A stretch of DNA of 64,000 nucleotides, from contig JAQJVL010000258.1 in NCBI GenBank assembly GCA_035578905.1, positions 372,001 to 436,000 on the forward strand. Direction: 5' to 3'. Within the stretch, counting starts at the first letter, position 1. Every line of letters starts with the position of its first letter. Of this stretch, positions 61,772 through 64,000 are shown piece after piece. The DNA comes from Stictocephala bisonia (lineage: Eukaryota > Arthropoda > Insecta > Hemiptera > Membracidae). Both the position numbers and the translations under genes were made by a program. The notes under the pieces are model-generated. The model had not been told where the DNA came from, searched no databases, and saw only the letters and a list, made by a program, of their open reading frames with translations.

Positions 61772-62199
61772 TTCTGTGATTTATTTTGACACCTGTTTCC
61801 TCAAATTTATGTACGGCAGTAGCAATTATTTCATTGGCAATTTTAAGCATCCAGCTCGTGACCTTGAGCCACCCCATCACTCTCCAAAGGACCTTAGGAA
61901 CACCTGTCCTTGTATCTTTCTTAAGCCAATTTGGTAGTTTTGGTTTCGGTGGTGCCCTTGGGTCTATCGGTATGTATAGCTGGTGGTATGGTATGGGTTC
62001 CGGAGGTGGACAAAATACATACCACATCGACTCTGGATGAAGGTGTATTGCTGGATTCTCTTTGTACGTCTGTGGTGGATAGTCGAAATTGAATAGAGTT
62101 CTTGATGAGGTACCATAAGGTATTATTCGCTTAGGCTCATGGCAAGGTATTGTTTGTATCTCCGTGGAACCCCCAAGCACCATTTTTTACAGTTGGAAG
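61772..62199 (-). CDS. Start exon encoding a Pro-rich conserved-looking N-terminus
   Basis: A TTTATTTTCAG acceptor precedes 62199, 16 bases upstream of the ATG at 62183, so a non-coding first exon is expected. A donor-like AAAA|GTAAGT at 62781 is a candidate for its end. The coding part is 137 codons plus one base, ending at ACAGAA|GTAAGTTT. The protein starts MVLGGSTEIQTIPCHEPKRI and has a tyrosine/proline-rich part (YVFCPPPEPIPYHQLY, DPRAPPKPKLPNWLKK). It then has a helical segment (VLWRVMGWLKVTSWMLKIAN) that is amphipathic rather than a clear membrane span. I recognise no family. It is the only exon with a good start codon in the locus and can be spliced in frame to 61321 or to 40240. Confidence 0.85.
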
Positions 62200-64000
62200 C
62201 TGAAAATAAATCAGTTTATAAATAATTTGACTGTTAATTACCGTAACATATATTGATAAAAAATACTAAAAAGTAAAAAGTCACCCTAGTTTAATACAAT
62301 TTTATTTACAAGTAATTAAATATGTTAAAGAAACTTATATCGGCAATTAAAGTTTACCACGCTTAAAATAGAAAGGGATAACTTGTGCAGAGCTTTGTGG
62401 AGTGGTTAGTGTGATTTACTGAAACTGATCATAATTAATTTAATCCTTCTTCCACTTTTGTTTTTTAAACATTGAGGTAAGTGTCAATAGTTTGTGATTT
62501 AGTATAAGGCCAGTTAAAAAATACTAATGCACTGATGTTACTAATGTATGGAAGTGTTGTGGATAAAAATCAGTCTTCACAAACAAGAGGAGCCCCTTTT
62601 TATGGGGGGGGGTTCGGTTGAAGGAGTTAAGTTTGTAATAAAGCTAACTGAATTCCCAGCAATCACAATGAAAATTGCACTAACAATTAGTGTTTAAAAA
62701 TAAATATTTATATAAAACCCTATATAGAGTAACGATTAATTTTTACACTTAATTAAAATCAACATTGTTTTAATACTTACTTTTCCAAACTAATATTTAC
62801 AAATGAACAAGTCACTACTTGCTGAACTACAGTGCTGAACTGTTTTATTTCCCTTTCAATTTATTTTATTATTAGTCAGGTATATGTTATATTAGGTGCA
62901 CTCTCACTGAATATTCATACATCACACGTAATAAACGTTTAACTTTTACTAGAGCAAGTCCCATATTCAGTTTCTAAAATGACAGGAGTTAAAACGTTCA
63001 TTGTCAAAAATCAAATGACTCATTCCTGTTCGACGATGGTAAGCGACAGCCATTACCGGCACTGGCGAATTGTATTGTCAATATGTTGCTGCAGTACTAA
63101 TTAATGAGGTAGATTACCGAGTTATCTAAATAATCACATATGATAAACAGTAAAAATATCTATAACTGAATTCTATAATTTAACAGTACTAATTCTGTTT
63201 TATATAATCGTAAAATTCTTGATGAAAAATAATCTCTCAGTAATGAAAACTAACCGTATTTACTTTAGGCGTTATTTAAATACAGATAGATTTAAAATTT
63301 TACAAATTTACGTAGCAAGTTGTAGTTGTTACTCACCACGTATTTTTTTAATGTTTAGTTAAAATATCACCAACATTATTTTATCAGTTTTTAATAAATT
63401 TATTGGTTGTGTAGACAGTTATGGTGTTTTCTGTTCGTTGACCATGATAAGGCTACACAAGAGGTAAACTATTAACCATTGCACTGTGATATAGTAAATT
63501 ATACTCTTACAACCTGCAAGAGTGAGTTACAAGTACAACAATTGTTAGTACGTCTAGATAAGAACGAATGTCTTAATGTAAAAGATGTTTGTGAAACTAT
63601 CATCACTCAGCAATTTCCCATTTTGCAAATATGAGATTATTAGTTATGCCGTTGTGGTAAAAATTATTAAGAAAATATAGTACAACTTATACATATAGAA
63701 ATAATGTGTATTTATATTAAAATGCACAGTGAATAGAATTAAATTTTAATTGCAATAGTCTCAAACAACTTTTAACTACACAAGATACATTTCATACAAA
63801 TATACTATAGATTACTGTCAATTATATAATAATTTATAAAAACGAACTATAGTAAACCAATATATATATAGAAATAATTTCCTTGGTATTGAATTGATTT
63901 ATTAAGAAGTTTATACAGCACAATAAGCTTCAGGCAGTAAACATAAAATCACACTTTCCTTTCCTTTAATGTAACTAAAAAAAAAAAAAAAATGGGAAGA
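62200..64000. other. 5' intron, promoter side and right edge
   Basis: AT-rich. Minus-strand donor-like AAAAGTAAGT at 62781/62780 may end a 5'UTR exon. Pyrimidine and poly(A) runs near 63976-63992. No other feature. Confidence 0.4.

Overview
The window looks like AT-rich nuclear DNA of an animal, most likely an insect. Genes are split by long GT-AG introns with AATAAA poly(A) signals. Intergenic and intronic DNA is filled with decayed non-LTR retrotransposons, MITEs, minisatellites and one large satellite array. A short (CCTAA)3 run, the complement of insect-type TTAGG, is a weak extra hint. No rRNA, tRNA, CRISPR or prokaryotic operon was seen. Species and order cannot be fixed from sequence alone.

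Host coding sequence is almost entirely on the minus strand. A set of exons runs from 62.2 kb down to 14.7 kb: a start exon (61772-62199), a possible last exon (61029-61321), an internal exon (39689-40240), a second possible last exon (38483-38664), four internal exons (32839-33030, 27083-27424, 25235-25285, 24840-24959), a fifth (18349-18765) and a third last exon of 2.2 kb (14694-16933). Every splice junction has the same phase (phase 1), so the exons can be joined in many ways without breaking the frame. I could find a start codon only in the 62.2 kb exon. The set may therefore be one large gene with three alternative 3' ends (predicted 234, 381 and 1441 aa), or three neighbouring genes whose first exons I missed. 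None of the proteins resembles a family I recognise. A separate minus-strand gene begins at 3677 and encodes a basic/acidic, RS-like N-terminus; it runs off towards the left edge.

The rest is mobile and repetitive DNA. LINE pieces lie at 5.65-6.4, 12.46-13.0, 25.7-26.4, 27.9-28.5 plus 31.0-31.55, 43.3-43.9, 45.7-48.8 and 58.9-59.7 kb. A derelict MULE-type DNA transposon with a FLYWCH remnant lies at 33.05-34.2 kb. Fold-back or MITE elements lie at 24.0-24.8, 36.5-36.8, 40.3-40.5 and 41.2-41.4 kb. Minisatellites or microsatellites lie at 4.8, 10.5, 11.4-12.3 (900 bp of GA), 17.6, 29.4, 31.7, 37.7, 42.6 and 60.5 kb.

Two composite structures stand out. (1) A dispersed family has one copy with a 625-bp GT-AG intron (28474-31012) and one copy (about 49040-50167) lacking exactly that intron. 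The intron-containing copy sits inside a LINE and carries a 36-bp minisatellite read as a Pro/Tyr-rich 12-residue repeat. (2) A 77-bp dimeric satellite (50236-50490 and 56084-58440) is interrupted by a 5.6-kb element (50491-56083) with perfect 33-bp terminal inverted repeats and a 5-bp TACTA target duplication.
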